Assembly: GCF_000429025.1 (NCBI RefSeq)
Contig: NZ_KE386834.1
Span: 708,891 to 772,890, forward strand
DNA from: Actinospineispora spinosispora DSM 44797
GTDB lineage: Bacteria; Actinomycetota; Actinomycetes; Mycobacteriales; Pseudonocardiaceae
Direction: 5' to 3'
DNA: 64,000 nt
The position numbers were made by a program, and so were the translations under genes. The notes under the pieces were generated by a model, which worked only from the letters and a program-made list of their open reading frames with translations, was not told where the DNA came from and ran no database searches. Below are positions 1 to 8,411 of the stretch, piece by piece (position 1 is the first letter of the stretch; each line of letters opens with the position of its first letter).

Positions 1-125
1 CATCAGGCCACCTGCGTTCTCATGGCGACGTAGGCTACCCCACAGTCGGATTGTTGGAAATTTACCCAATCGTGGACTAGTTTGGCGATGGTCCAACCAT
101 CAGACAGGTCTGAGGGGGCCGCTTG
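1..125. promoter_or_regulatory. upstream region of MFS gene
   Basis: Comparatively AT-rich stretch before the first gene. A Shine-Dalgarno-like GAGGGGG lies at 112-118, 7 nt before the ATG at 126. TTGG and CCAA half-sites occur around 91-106. No convincing ORF was seen here. Confidence 0.35.
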
Positions 126-1331
126 ATGTCCGCGCGTACCTATTTGCTCGCCGGTGGTTCGTTCGCCGTCGGGACCAGCGCATATGTCGTGTCCGGGGTA
201 CTTCCGGCGGTGAGCTCGGACCTGCACGTGTCGCTCACCGCCGCGGGTCAGCTGTCGACCGCGTTCGCGCTGAGCTACGCGGTCGGTGCGCCGCTGCTGG
301 CCACGGTCACGGCGCGATGGGAGCGGCGGACCCTGCTGTTCGTGGCGTTGCTGGTGGCCGGTCTGGGCAACGGGCTCGCGGCGCTCGCGCCGAACTACCC
401 GCTGTTGCTCGCGGCCAGGGTGATCGCGGCCTTCGGTGCGGCCGTCTACACGCCCGCCGCGACCTTGGTGGCGACCGGCCTGCTACCCGCCGCCGAACGG
501 GGCCGGGCGGTCGCCGTGGTGTTCGGCGGCCTGACCATGGCCATGGTGGTTGGCGTCCCGCTGGGGAACCTGCTGAGCGGCAGCCTCGGGTATCGGGGCG
601 TGTTCGGGGTCATCGCGCTGGTGTGCCTGATCGCCGCCGCGCTGGTCGTCTTCCTGCTGCCCAAGGTCGCCCCCGCGGCGCCGGTGGCGCTGCGTGAACG
701 GTTCGCGGTCGCGGCCGATCGGCGCGTGTTGATCATGCTCGCGATCACCATCTTCGGTGTCCTGGGTGCCATGAGCGTCTACACCTACGTCGTGCCGCTG
801 CTCGGCGCGACCGCCGGCGTGAGCGGGCCGATCGTCGGTGTGTTGCTGCTGGCCTACGGCGTCGGCGGCGTGGTCGGCAACACGCTGGGGGGCTTCGCGA
901 CCGACCGGATCGGTGCGATGCGCACCCTGATGATCACGATGGTCGGGTTCGTCGTCGCGGTGGGCACGCTTCCGCTGACCGCGACGACGGTGGTCGGCGC
1001 CGGGTTCGCGCTGTTCGCCTGGAGCGCGTTCACCTGGGCCTTCAACCCGCCCGTGCAGAACCTGCTGATCGAGCTCGCGCCGGAGGGAGGGCTGCTGCTC
1101 TCGATCAACGCGTCGGCGATCTACTTCGGAGCCGGGCTGTCCGGGGTGGTCGGCGGTCTGGTGATCAGCGCTGTCGGTCCCATCGCGCTGCCGGTGATCG
1201 CGTCGGGCCTCGGTGTCGTGGTGATCGGCCTGGTGCTGGTGCTGCGCTCGGTCATGGCGAAGACGCCCGCGCCGTCCACCGCGCCCGTCGAGGTGTGTCC
1301 GGCGGGCGCGGTGGAGCTGGAGCACCGTTAG
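126..1331 (+). CDS. MFS transporter, DHA1-type exporter
   Basis: A 401-residue integral membrane protein made of about twelve hydrophobic segments in two halves joined by a charged stretch near residues 180-200, the normal length for the family. The first loop after helix 2 carries the basic patch ARWERRT that corresponds to MFS motif A. By family it should be a proton-driven exporter of small molecules such as drugs or sugars; the substrate cannot be read from sequence. I chose the ATG at 126 over the in-frame TTG at 123 because the GAGGGGG at 112-118 is better spaced. Its stop overlaps the stop of the convergent P450 gene by 4 bp. Confidence 0.85.
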   Translation: MSARTYLLAGGSFAVGTSAYVVSGVLPAVSSDLHVSLTAAGQLSTAFALSYAVGAPLLATVTARWERRTLLFVALLVAGLGNGLAALAPNYPLLLAARVIAAFGAAVYTPAATLVATGLLPAAERGRAVAVVFGGLTMAMVVGVPLGNLLSGSLGYRGVFGVIALVCLIAAALVVFLLPKVAPAAPVALRERFAVAADRRVLIMLAITIFGVLGAMSVYTYVVPLLGATAGVSGPIVGVLLLAYGVGGVVGNTLGGFATDRIGAMRTLMITMVGFVVAVGTLPLTATTVVGAGFALFAWSAFTWAFNPPVQNLLIELAPEGGLLLSINASAIYFGAGLSGVVGGLVISAVGPIALPVIASGLGVVVIGLVLVLRSVMAKTPAPSTAPVEVCPAGAVELEHR

Positions 1332-2551
1332 GCGCCGACCGGCTTGTGCGGGGTGTACTTCACCGGCAGGTTCGTCGGCCCGGAGATGAAGCTCGACGCC
1401 AGCCAGGTCGGTTCAGCGGTCGCCTCGAGGTCGGTGAACCGGCTCAGCAGCTGGCTCATCATCTGGTTGATCTCGATCCGCCCGAAGTGTGAGCCGAGGC
1501 AGAAGTGCGCTCCGCCGCCGCCGAACGCCACGTGCTCGTTCGGCGTGCGATCGAGGACCAGCTCGTCGGGCCGCTCGAACACCTTGTCGTCCCGGTTCGC
1601 CGCGCCGTAGTACAGCGCGACCTTGTCGCCCTTCGCCAACCGCACGCCACCGAGCTCGGTGTCGGACATCAGCGTGCGGCGCATGTAGATGACCGGGCTC
1701 TGGAACCGCAGCAGCTCGTCCACCGCGGTCGGCATCAGCGTCGGCATCTCGGCGCGCAGCCGGGCGAGCGTATCGGGCCTGCGGAGCAGGTTCGCCGTCG
1801 CGCCGCCGATCAGGTTCCGGGTGGTGTCGCCGCCCGCGTTGACCAGCAGCATGAAGAACGACGCGAACTCCTGCTCGGTCAGTCGCTGGCCGTCCACCTC
1901 GGCGACGACGAGACGGCTGGCGAGGTCGTCGGTCTGCTTCTCCAGCTTGTCCGCGCGGACCTGGTTGGCGTAGCCGATGATCTCCATCATCGCGGCCGAG
2001 CGCTGTTCCTCGGTGACCGCGTCCGGCGCCGAGTGCATGATCTCGGTCAGCTCGTAGAGCCGCACACCGTCCGCCCTGGGGATGCCGACCAGCTCGGCGA
2101 TCACGTACGAGGGCAGCTTGCCCGCGATGTCCAGGACCAGGTCGCACTCGCCCCACTCGCACACCTCGTCGAGGATGCTGCGGACGGTGTCGCTGATCGA
2201 GTCGATCCACAGCGCGGCGCGCTTCGGGGTGAACAGGCCGCCGACGAGCCGTCGGTAGAACGAGTGCTTGGGCGGGTCCATCGCCAGCATCATCGTCCGG
2301 AAGAACTCCAGCTCCTCCGGCGGGAAGTCGGTCAGCAGGATGCCGCCCTCGGCGCTGGAGAAGACCTCCGGTGCCTTGCTGGCCTGGCGGACGAGCTCGT
2401 AGTCGGTGATCGCCCAGAAGCCGGGGCCGTCCGGCTCCTCGTGGCGGTACACCGGCGCGTTCTCCCGCAGCCAGCGATACTGCTCGACGGGATGTCCTCC
2501 TGCGAAGGACTTCGAGCTCAACAGGTCGATACCGACGGCGGTGGCGGTCAT
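1328..2551 (-). CDS. cytochrome P450
   Basis: A 407-residue soluble bacterial P450 with all hallmark motifs. The I-helix oxygen-activation motif AGGDTT is at 239-244, the K-helix ExxR is E279/R282, and the heme-binding loop FGGGGAHFCLG at 343-353 supplies Cys351 as the thiolate ligand. The overall pattern resembles the CYP124/125/142 group that hydroxylates branched lipids or steroid side chains, but that is inference by resemblance. It needs ferredoxin and reductase partners, none of which is adjacent. A TetR gene with its own operators sits directly upstream on the same strand, so the P450 is probably under that repressor. Confidence 0.9.
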   Translation of the reverse strand: MTATAVGIDLLSSKSFAGGHPVEQYRWLRENAPVYRHEEPDGPGFWAITDYELVRQASKAPEVFSSAEGGILLTDFPPEELEFFRTMMLAMDPPKHSFYRRLVGGLFTPKRAALWIDSISDTVRSILDEVCEWGECDLVLDIAGKLPSYVIAELVGIPRADGVRLYELTEIMHSAPDAVTEEQRSAAMMEIIGYANQVRADKLEKQTDDLASRLVVAEVDGQRLTEQEFASFFMLLVNAGGDTTRNLIGGATANLLRRPDTLARLRAEMPTLMPTAVDELLRFQSPVIYMRRTLMSDTELGGVRLAKGDKVALYYGAANRDDKVFERPDELVLDRTPNEHVAFGGGGAHFCLGSHFGRIEINQMMSQLLSRFTDLEATAEPTWLASSFISGPTNLPVKYTPHKPVGA

Positions 2552-2597
2552 GGGTGATCTCCTCGGTGGGTGGTGGGGGCGGTGCTGCAGTGCTGGG

Positions 2598-3230
2598 TCA
2601 TTCGAGCGCGGCGATCATGACTCGGGTGATCTCGTCGACGATCTCGTGCCGATCGAGCTCGACGGCGCCCCGGAGCCACGCGGTCATCGCCTCGGTGACA
2701 CCGGCGACGACGATGAGTGCGGCGAGTGCCCGGCGGCGGTCCGGCACCGTTGTCGGCGGCCACGGCTCCGATCGCCGCGGCGTCGAGTCCGCGTGCAGGT
2801 GCTCGACGAGCAGCCGGGTGTAGAGGTCGAAGGCCACGTCACGGCGAGCGCGTAGCGTCGGCTGGCCGGGGGCCTCGACGTAGAGCCGGGCCCTGCGCAC
2901 GTCGCGCTGGAAGAAGTCGATCAGCAGGCTCACGATCGTGTGCGCCCGATGCGCCACCGTGGGGTCCGTGGCGTCGAGCGCGGCCAGGATCTCGGCGAGC
3001 AGCTCGGTGAAGATGTCGTCGATGACCTCGGCGAGCAGCGCGTCGAGGTCGGCGAAGCCCTCGTAGAAGTAGCGCTTCGTCAGCCCGGCCCTGGCGCTGA
3101 CCGCTTCGACCGTGAGGTCGGTGACGCCGTTGTCCCCGACGACGTCCAGGCACGCGGACTTGACCTTCTCGCGCCGCTGCGCACGCCGGTCCTCCGCGCT
3201 CACGCCACGGTAGGGACGAACGGCGGTCAC
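2598..3230 (-). CDS. TetR family transcriptional regulator
   Basis: A 210-residue TetR/AcrR regulator. The N-terminal helix-turn-helix spans about residues 15-65 and includes the recognition helix region AGLTKRYFYEGF. The C-terminal half is the variable ligand-binding and dimerisation part. The start is GTG at 3230, preceded on the minus strand by GGAGG with good spacing. It lies 46 bp upstream of the P450 gene in the same direction, so the two are probably co-transcribed. Two 18-bp dyads of one consensus lie in front of it at 3256-3273 and 3291-3310, which makes autoregulation likely. Confidence 0.88.
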   Translation of the reverse strand: MTAVRPYRGVSAEDRRAQRREKVKSACLDVVGDNGVTDLTVEAVSARAGLTKRYFYEGFADLDALLAEVIDDIFTELLAEILAALDATDPTVAHRAHTIVSLLIDFFQRDVRRARLYVEAPGQPTLRARRDVAFDLYTRLLVEHLHADSTPRRSEPWPPTTVPDRRRALAALIVVAGVTEAMTAWLRGAVELDRHEIVDEITRVMIAALE

Positions 3231-3255
3231 GGTGCCTCCACGGCGCTGGAAGAAG

Positions 3256-3273
3256 TGACACGACGTCGTGTCA
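3256..3273. promoter_or_regulatory. TetR operator candidate 1
   Basis: Perfect 18-bp palindrome TGACACGACGTCGTGTCA, 26 bp upstream of the TetR start codon. It shares the arms TGACACGA/TCGTGTCA with the second site; only the central two bases differ. Confidence 0.75.
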
Positions 3274-3286
3274 CATGCACTTCCTA

Positions 3287-3314
3287 GTTGTTGACACGAC
3301 TTCGTGTCAACAAC
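3287..3314. promoter_or_regulatory. TetR operator candidate 2 (extended palindrome)
   Basis: Perfect 13-bp arms (GTTGTTGACACGA and its complement) around the two central bases CT. The inner 18 bp repeat site 1. The centres of the two sites are 36 bp apart. It also lies just after the stop of the upstream minus-strand gene (3327), so it may additionally act as a terminator hairpin. Confidence 0.7.
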
Positions 3315-3326
3315 TCGATCGGAGAT

Positions 3327-3725
3327 TCATCGCCACGGAAAGTCATCCAGGTCGGGTTCTACCCATCCGCTGCGCGCGTTCGCGCAGGCCAGGGTCGCGG
3401 ATCGGTAGAAGCGGCTGAGCAGTCGTTTGTCGAGCAGTGCCGGGTTGACCTCGACGAACTCGTCGAAGTCGCGGTGTGGAGCCTCGGCGGCGTGGTGGCT
3501 CACGAGCTCTACCCATGCGCGGCTCACGGTGCTGTTGTACTTCTGTGGCGCGCCCGCGTATCTCGCGGTGCGGCGGATTCCGGAACTGATCAGTCTCGTC
3601 GCCTCGTCGGCGCCGTACTGCAGTACCGCGAGCCAGGTCAGCTTGATGTGCTGGCGGTGGCCGAAGTGCTCGGTATCGCGCATCGCCTCACGCATCAGGT
3701 CCTCGAACCGGGAGTCGTGGCTCAT
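3327..3725 (-). CDS. conserved hypothetical protein, MarR-linked
   Basis: A 132-residue soluble protein with no signal peptide or membrane segment. The sequence FGHRQHIKLTWLAVLQYG near residues 21-38 and the later Trp- and His-containing stretch VSRAWVELVSHH resemble a small family of actinobacterial proteins of unknown function that share an 'H-x2-H-hydrophobic' N-terminus. I cannot assign a function. Its ATG overlaps the stop of the upstream MarR gene (ATGA, 3722-3725), so the two are translationally coupled and probably act together. Confidence 0.7.
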   Translation of the reverse strand: MSHDSRFEDLMREAMRDTEHFGHRQHIKLTWLAVLQYGADEATRLISSGIRRTARYAGAPQKYNSTVSRAWVELVSHHAAEAPHRDFDEFVEVNPALLDKRLLSRFYRSATLACANARSGWVEPDLDDFPWR

Positions 3726-4153
3726 GTGGACACCTCGGTGAGCGCCCGCAGGACGGTGCGGAAGTTCCGCACGACGTCCTCGGGGAGATCGCCCAGCGCT
3801 CGTCGTTCCAGAGCCGCCAGCGCTTCGGCGATCGTGCCCGCCGTCGCCTCTCCGGACGGGCTCAGCTCGACCAGTACCGAGCGACGGTCGCCGGGGCGGG
3901 TGCCTCTCGTGATGTGGCCTCGGCGTTCCAGGCGGTCGAGGACGCTGGTCAGGGTCGTCGGGCGGCTTCCGATCGCCACGCCCAGCTCGGACACCGTCCG
4001 CCCCTCGCCGTCCGCGAGGTTGGCCAGCGCGTTGATCTCGGATGCGGTCAGGTCCAGATCCGCGAGTTCAGCGGCCAGCACCTGCAGCGTGGCATGCGTG
4101 GCCCGTTGTAGAGCCAGTAGCGCGGACCCAGGTGATACGAAATCGGACTTCAT
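3722..4153 (-). CDS. MarR family transcriptional regulator
   Basis: A 143-residue winged-helix regulator of normal MarR size. The DNA-binding core LGVAIGSRPTTLTSVLDRLE is followed by the wing RGTRPGDRRSVLVELSPSG with its conserved DxR motif, where the D and RR contact DNA. An in-frame ATG exists at 4210, but the ATG at 4153 gives the expected MarR N-terminus. The longer reading would also run through a short dyad and into an intergenic repeat. The gene is coupled to the following unknown gene by a 4-bp overlap. Confidence 0.85.
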   Translation of the reverse strand: MKSDFVSPGSALLALQRATHATLQVLAAELADLDLTASEINALANLADGEGRTVSELGVAIGSRPTTLTSVLDRLERRGHITRGTRPGDRRSVLVELSPSGEATAGTIAEALAALERRALGDLPEDVVRNFRTVLRALTEVST

Positions 4154-4165
4154 GCTTTCGGATAG

Positions 4166-4177
4166 TACGACATCGTA
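4166..4177. promoter_or_regulatory. MarR operator candidate
   Basis: Dyad TACGACATCGTA with perfect 5-bp arms around CA, 12 bp upstream of the marR-type start codon. Position and size fit an autoregulatory MarR site. Confidence 0.45.
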
Positions 4178-4196
4178 GAGGTTGCGGGGGTGTCTG

Positions 4197-4394
4197 TCCC
4201 CGCTGGCCATCGAGTGTCTTGGCGTGGTCGGGCGGCGTCAACCCCCGGCTGACGCCGGCCTCGCCCGCCTGCGCGGCTGTCCGATGTTCGGGGGCGAGGT
4301 TTCAGGGTTGACCCCACCCGGCCACGCCAAGTGCAGGCCAGGATCGCGGGGACGGGGGAGCTCTGCGGCGCCAAGTGCGGTCACGGCTGCGCCG
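4197..4394 (+). repeat. long-hairpin intergenic repeat, copy A
   Basis: Element with 27-nt inverted arms at 4218-4244 and 4305-4331, starting CTTGGCGTGG and ending CCACGCCAAG, around a 60-nt loop. A leader unit TCCCCGCTGGC is at 4197-4207, and its loose complement (GGCCAGGATCGCGGGG) follows the right arm. The middle of the stem reads TCGGGCGGC here, whereas the other three copies have CCGCCCGCT; the opposite arm changes to match. The right flank, through CACGGCTGCGCCGC (to 4394), is shared with copy B. Confidence 0.85.
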
Positions 4395-4541
4395 CCTCCC
4401 ACCGACTGCAGAGCGCGATGTGACCACAGAGTGCGCGGCGTCGCCCGTTTCCATGATCACCACGGCCTGGTGGCTGATCTCGCGCGGAAAATCAGCCACC
4501 ACACCGTGCTGACCATGAAAGCAAGGCGGGAACAGGCCCAA
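4395..4541. other. intergenic, nothing recognised
   Basis: Between the repeat and the permease stop. It contains a loose inverted pair around 4451-4507 (CATGATCACCACGGCC... and ...CACCACACCGTGCTGACCATG) that could be a terminator for the permease operon. No ORF with credible codon usage was seen. Confidence 0.3.
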
Positions 4542-5606
4542 CTAGTCCGGGATGCCGATCGCCCTGTCCTTGCGTCGGCGCTGCTGGGCTATGACCGCGA
4601 TCAGCAGGAGGGTGCCCTGGGCGACGTTCTGCCAGAACGTGTTGATGTTCAGGACGTTCATGCCGTTCTCCAGGAAGCCGAGCAGCACGATCGCCAGCAC
4701 GGCACCCAGGACGCCGCCCCGGCCGCCGCGCAGCGACGCTCCGCCCAGCGCGGCGACGGTCACGGCCTTGAGCTCCAGGCCGTCCACCGAACCGGTCTGC
4801 TGGCCGAAGCCCTGCCTCGCCATCAGGATGACGCCCGCGATCGCGGCGACGAAACCGACCACCAGGTACACCGCCAGCACGTAGCGGTTGATGCTGACAC
4901 CGGCGAGCCTCGCCGCCGTGGGGTTGCCGCCGATTGCGTAGACGTTGCGGCCGATGTCGGTGTAGCGCAGCAGGAAGGCGAGCGCCAGCGCGACGATGAC
5001 CAGGATGAACAGCTGGGTCGGCAGGCCGGCGATGGAGCCTCGCTGCAGGAAGATGAAGATCGGGTTGGACGAGAAGCCGCTGCCGATCGCGCCGCCGTCG
5101 GAGATCACCTGGCCGATGCCCTTGAACGCGGCCAGCGTGGCCAGCGTGGCGATGAACGGGTTCACCCGGCCGTAAATGATCAGCAGGCCGTTGGCAAGGC
5201 CGCACAGCAACCCGACGCCGAGCGCGCCCAGCACAGCGAGCCCGCCGCTCTGGCCGGTGTGGGTCCAGATCAGCGCTCCGGTCACCGAGCTGAGCCCGAC
5301 GATCGAACCGACCGAGATGTCCAGACCGCCGACGATGATCACCAGTAGCTCGACGAGGCCGGTCAGGCCGAACAGGATGATCGTTCCGGTGACCGCGACG
5401 CTCAGGTTGTTCCAGGTCAGGAACGCGGGCTGGCGTGAGGTCACGAACGCCGCGATGATCACGATGACGGCGAGCAGGATCAGGTTCTGCACCCGGTCGG
5501 CGTTGCTGAACAGGCCGAGTGTCTTCGCGACCGCCGTTCCGGAGCCGGTCTTGGGCTCGGCCGGTTCCTGCGTCTGCGGCGCGGTCACGGTGTCTCGCTC
5601 GGTCAT
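4542..5606 (-). CDS. sugar ABC transporter permease (RbsC/AraH type)
   Basis: A 354-residue inner-membrane protein of the BPD_transp_2 family with about 8-10 hydrophobic helices after a roughly 35-residue charged N-terminal tail. Family signatures include GGLDISVGSIVGLSS near residues 92-106 and GGNPTAARLAGVSINRY near 225-241, the coupling region that contacts the ATPase. It should form the homodimeric membrane channel of the adjacent importer. Its ATG overlaps the stop of the ATPase gene (5603-5606), so ATPase and permease are co-translated. The last gene of the three-gene operon. Confidence 0.9.
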   Translation of the reverse strand: MTERDTVTAPQTQEPAEPKTGSGTAVAKTLGLFSNADRVQNLILLAVIVIIAAFVTSRQPAFLTWNNLSVAVTGTIILFGLTGLVELLVIIVGGLDISVGSIVGLSSVTGALIWTHTGQSGGLAVLGALGVGLLCGLANGLLIIYGRVNPFIATLATLAAFKGIGQVISDGGAIGSGFSSNPIFIFLQRGSIAGLPTQLFILVIVALALAFLLRYTDIGRNVYAIGGNPTAARLAGVSINRYVLAVYLVVGFVAAIAGVILMARQGFGQQTGSVDGLELKAVTVAALGGASLRGGRGGVLGAVLAIVLLGFLENGMNVLNINTFWQNVAQGTLLLIAVIAQQRRRKDRAIGIPD

Positions 5607-7168
5607 CGGGTTACCGCTCCATCGTTGTCGAGACCGACCACCACGTCGGACAGGTCGTCGGCCATGGCCAGAGCCAGGACGCCCTCTTCGGACGCCTCCG
5701 CCCTGGGCAGCTCGCCGGTGATCCGGCCGTTCTGCATGACCAGGATTCGGTCGGCCAGCCCGAGCACCTCGGGCAGCTCGGAGGAGACCATCAGGATCGC
5801 GATGCCGGCGGCCGCCAGCTCGCGGATGATCGCGTAGATCTCGGACTTGGCGCCCACGTCCACGCCTCTGGTCGGTTCGTCCAGGATCAGTAGCGCGGGG
5901 TTGCGGGCCAGCCAGCGGGCGAGCACGACCTTCTGCTGGTTGCCGCCGGACAGGTTGCCGACCGCGTGTTCCTGGCTCGGCGTGCGCACCCGCAGCCGCT
6001 CCAGGTACTGGCCGACGATCTCCCGCTCACGTTTGCGGTTGATCACCCGGAAGCTGCGGATCCGGTCGTAGATCGCGGCCGCGGTGTTCTCCCGGACGCT
6101 GCGCTGCAGGAACAGCGCCTCGGCCTTGCGCTCCTCGGGCGCGAGGCCGATCCCGGCGCGCACCGCGTCGCGCGGCGAGCGGAACCGGCGCCGCTCACCC
6201 TGGAAGGTGACCGTGCCACCGGTGATCGGCTCGGCGCCGACCAACGCCCTGACCAGCTCGGACCGTCCGGCGCCGATCAGACCGGCCAGCCCGACGATCT
6301 CGCCGGCGCGGACGTCGAAGCTGATGTCGTGCACGTCGGCCGAGGTCACACCGTCGACGGCGAGGACCACCCCGCCGGGCTCGGCGCGGGAGACCTCGTC
6401 GTGGAACAGGCTCGACAGGTCCCTGCCGACCATCATCCTGATCAGCTCGGTCTCGGTGAGGCCCTCGGTGGAGCGGGTGCCCACGTGGCCGCCGTCGCGC
6501 AGCACGACCACCTGGTCGGCGAGCGCGAAGACCTCCTTGAGCCGGTGGCTCACGTAGATCACCGCGACTCCCTGCTCCCGCAGCCGCCTGATCAGGGTGA
6601 ACAGCAGCTCGACCTCGTTGTCCGACAGCGAGGAGGTCGGCTCGTCGAACGCGATGACCTTCGGCTGGTCGGTCAGCGCGCGCAGGATCTCCACGAGCTG
6701 GCGCTGCGCCGGGGTGAGCCGCGAGCCGAGCGTCTCCGGGTGCAGCACCTGGCTGAACCCGTAGCGGGTGATCAGCTCGGTTGCACGGGCGACCAGCTCG
6801 CTGCGCCGGAACAGCCGCCGCTTCGCGGGCAGCGCCCCGACGAAGATGTTCTCCGCGACGTTGACGTGCGCGATGATCTCCGGTTCCTGCGCGACGACCC
6901 GGACCCCGGCTGCGCGGGACGCGGTCGGATCGGCGAACCGAACCTGCTCGCCGTCCAGCACGACGGCGCCCGCGTCGATCGGTGTCGCCGCGATCAGCAC
7001 CTTCAGCAGCGTGGACTTGCCGGCGCCGTTCTCGCCCATCAGGGCGGTCACCTCGCCGGCGCGGAACTCCACGCTCACCTCACGCAGCGCAGCCACCGTG
7101 CCGTACTGCTTGCTGACCGAATCCATCCGCAGCGCGGCGGGCCCGGTCCGGGTCGTCGTATCGGTCAT
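5603..7168 (-). CDS. sugar ABC transporter ATPase (RbsA/AraG type)
   Basis: A 521-residue cytoplasmic protein with two fused nucleotide-binding domains, the standard length for carbohydrate-uptake class 2 ATPases. Domain 1 has Walker A GENGAGKST at 45-53 and Walker B VIAFDEPTSSLS. Domain 2 has a degenerate Walker A (GLIGAGRSE), as is usual for this family, with signature LSGGNQQK and Walker B LLILDEPTRGVD. It powers uptake through the adjacent permease. It starts 7 nt after the stop of the binding-protein gene. Confidence 0.93.
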   Translation of the reverse strand: MTDTTTRTGPAALRMDSVSKQYGTVAALREVSVEFRAGEVTALMGENGAGKSTLLKVLIAATPIDAGAVVLDGEQVRFADPTASRAAGVRVVAQEPEIIAHVNVAENIFVGALPAKRRLFRRSELVARATELITRYGFSQVLHPETLGSRLTPAQRQLVEILRALTDQPKVIAFDEPTSSLSDNEVELLFTLIRRLREQGVAVIYVSHRLKEVFALADQVVVLRDGGHVGTRSTEGLTETELIRMMVGRDLSSLFHDEVSRAEPGGVVLAVDGVTSADVHDISFDVRAGEIVGLAGLIGAGRSELVRALVGAEPITGGTVTFQGERRRFRSPRDAVRAGIGLAPEERKAEALFLQRSVRENTAAAIYDRIRSFRVINRKREREIVGQYLERLRVRTPSQEHAVGNLSGGNQQKVVLARWLARNPALLILDEPTRGVDVGAKSEIYAIIRELAAAGIAILMVSSELPEVLGLADRILVMQNGRITGELPRAEASEEGVLALAMADDLSDVVVGLDNDGAVTR

Positions 7169-7175
7169 CTCGCGG

Positions 7176-8207
7176 TCAGGTGCACTTCAGCGACGTCGAC
7201 TTCGCGGTCACGTTGTCGACGATCTGCGTGCGCGCGATGGTCTTGGCGGGCAGGGCCGCGCCGGTGCGCAGCTTCGTGACCAGCGTGCGGACCGCCGAGG
7301 CGCCCACGTCGTGGCCGTCGATGTAGAGCGCCGAGACGAAGCCGTCCGGCACAGCGCCGACAGCCCAGGACTTGCACGCGATGTAGGCGCCGAGCCCGAC
7401 CCCGACGATGTTGGACGCCGGCACGTTCGCGTTGGTCAGCGCCTGGATCACGCCGGACACGTTCTCGTCGTTGCAGCCCATGACCACCCAGTTCTTGACC
7501 TCGGGGTGGCCGGTGATCACACCGGACGCGGTGCTCTGCGCGCCGTTGACGCTGTTGTCGGTGCCCACCGAGATGGCGTTGCCGATGCCGCCGTTCTGGG
7601 TGTACTGCTCCTTCTCACCCCGGACGCGGTCACCACACACCGAGAGGTCCTGCTTGGAGGCGTAGATGACGCCCGTCTCGGCGCTGTTCCAGCCCTTGGC
7701 GCTGACCCGCTTGGCCGTCTCGGCGCCGACCTTCGAGCCCATGTCGTAGCCGTCGAACCCGACGAACGGCACGTCCTGGCCCGCGTTGTTCTTGAGGGTG
7801 TCGTCGGAGGCGACGAGCGGGATGTTCGCGTTGTTGGCGGCGGCCGCGACCTGCGGGCCGATCTTCTGGTCCGGCACGACGATGGCGATGCCGTTGACCT
7901 TCTGCGCGGCGGCCGAGTCGGTCTCGGTGACGGCCTTGTTGGCGTCCTGACCGAGGTTCACGATCTTGACGGTCACCGTGGACTGCGGGGTCGACAGCGC
8001 CTTGGCCTCGGCCACGGCACCCGCCGCCTCGTCGATGAAGTACTGCTGGTCGCCCTGTTTCTGCAGGTAGGCGAGGGTGATGTTGCCGGTGACCGGTGCC
8101 GCGCCCTGCGGCCCGGACTCGGCCTGCTGGCCGCTCGAACAGCCGGTGGCCAGCAGCGTCGACAGACCTACTGCGCAGGTCGCCACGGCGAGACGCGACG
8201 GTCTCAT
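7176..8207 (-). CDS. periplasmic-type sugar-binding lipoprotein, AraF-like
   Basis: A 343-residue exported lipoprotein. The signal peptide ends in the lipobox ATGC with lipidated Cys23, followed by a Ser/Gln/Glu-rich linker and a type I periplasmic-binding fold. PEVKNWVVMGCNDENVSG and the following IVGVGLGAYIACK correspond well to L-arabinose/D-galactose-binding AraF. With galT and galK next door, galactose (or arabinose) is the likely ligand. An upstream in-frame start exists at 8258, but the ATG at 8207 follows a strong AAAGGAG and gives a clean signal peptide. First gene of the importer operon, divergent from the DeoR gene. Confidence 0.88.
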   Translation of the reverse strand: MRPSRLAVATCAVGLSTLLATGCSSGQQAESGPQGAAPVTGNITLAYLQKQGDQQYFIDEAAGAVAEAKALSTPQSTVTVKIVNLGQDANKAVTETDSAAAQKVNGIAIVVPDQKIGPQVAAAANNANIPLVASDDTLKNNAGQDVPFVGFDGYDMGSKVGAETAKRVSAKGWNSAETGVIYASKQDLSVCGDRVRGEKEQYTQNGGIGNAISVGTDNSVNGAQSTASGVITGHPEVKNWVVMGCNDENVSGVIQALTNANVPASNIVGVGLGAYIACKSWAVGAVPDGFVSALYIDGHDVGASAVRTLVTKLRTGAALPAKTIARTQIVDNVTAKSTSLKCT

Positions 8208-8273
8208 GGGTGCTCCTTTGCACGAGCAACAAAGATGTATGGGAGTTGTGAGCAGCATCGTGGACGGTTACGC

Positions 8274-8333
8274 CAAAGTCAACAATACTCAACATTATTG
8301 CTGTGTTCCGATGTTGATTCATGTTTGACTTTG
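8274..8333. promoter_or_regulatory. large dyad, probable DeoR operator
   Basis: Nested inverted repeat in the divergent promoter. Outer arms are CAAAGTCAA (8274-8282) and TTGACTTTG (8325-8333); inner arms are CAACAT (8290-8295) and ATGTTG (8311-8316), all centred near 8303. It sits between the sugar-binding-protein gene and the DeoR gene, in an AT-rich island. Confidence 0.65.
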
Positions 8334-8360
8334 ATTGCGCAGCTGTCACATGATGTGGGT

Positions 8361-8411
8361 ATGACGCTTCCGCGGTACCCCCGTTCCCACCTGTCCCGGT
8401 GGGCGCGGTGA
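8361..8411 (+). CDS. 16-codon leader ORF upstream of the DeoR gene
   Basis: ATG at 8361 opens a 16-residue peptide rich in Arg and Pro (MTLPRYPRSHLSRWAR). Its TGA at 8409-8411 overlaps the ATG at 8411 of the DeoR gene as TGATG. The DeoR gene has no good ribosome-binding site of its own, so reinitiation after this leader would explain its translation. Translation of the leader itself is inferred, not proven. Confidence 0.45.
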   Translation: MTLPRYPRSHLSRWAR

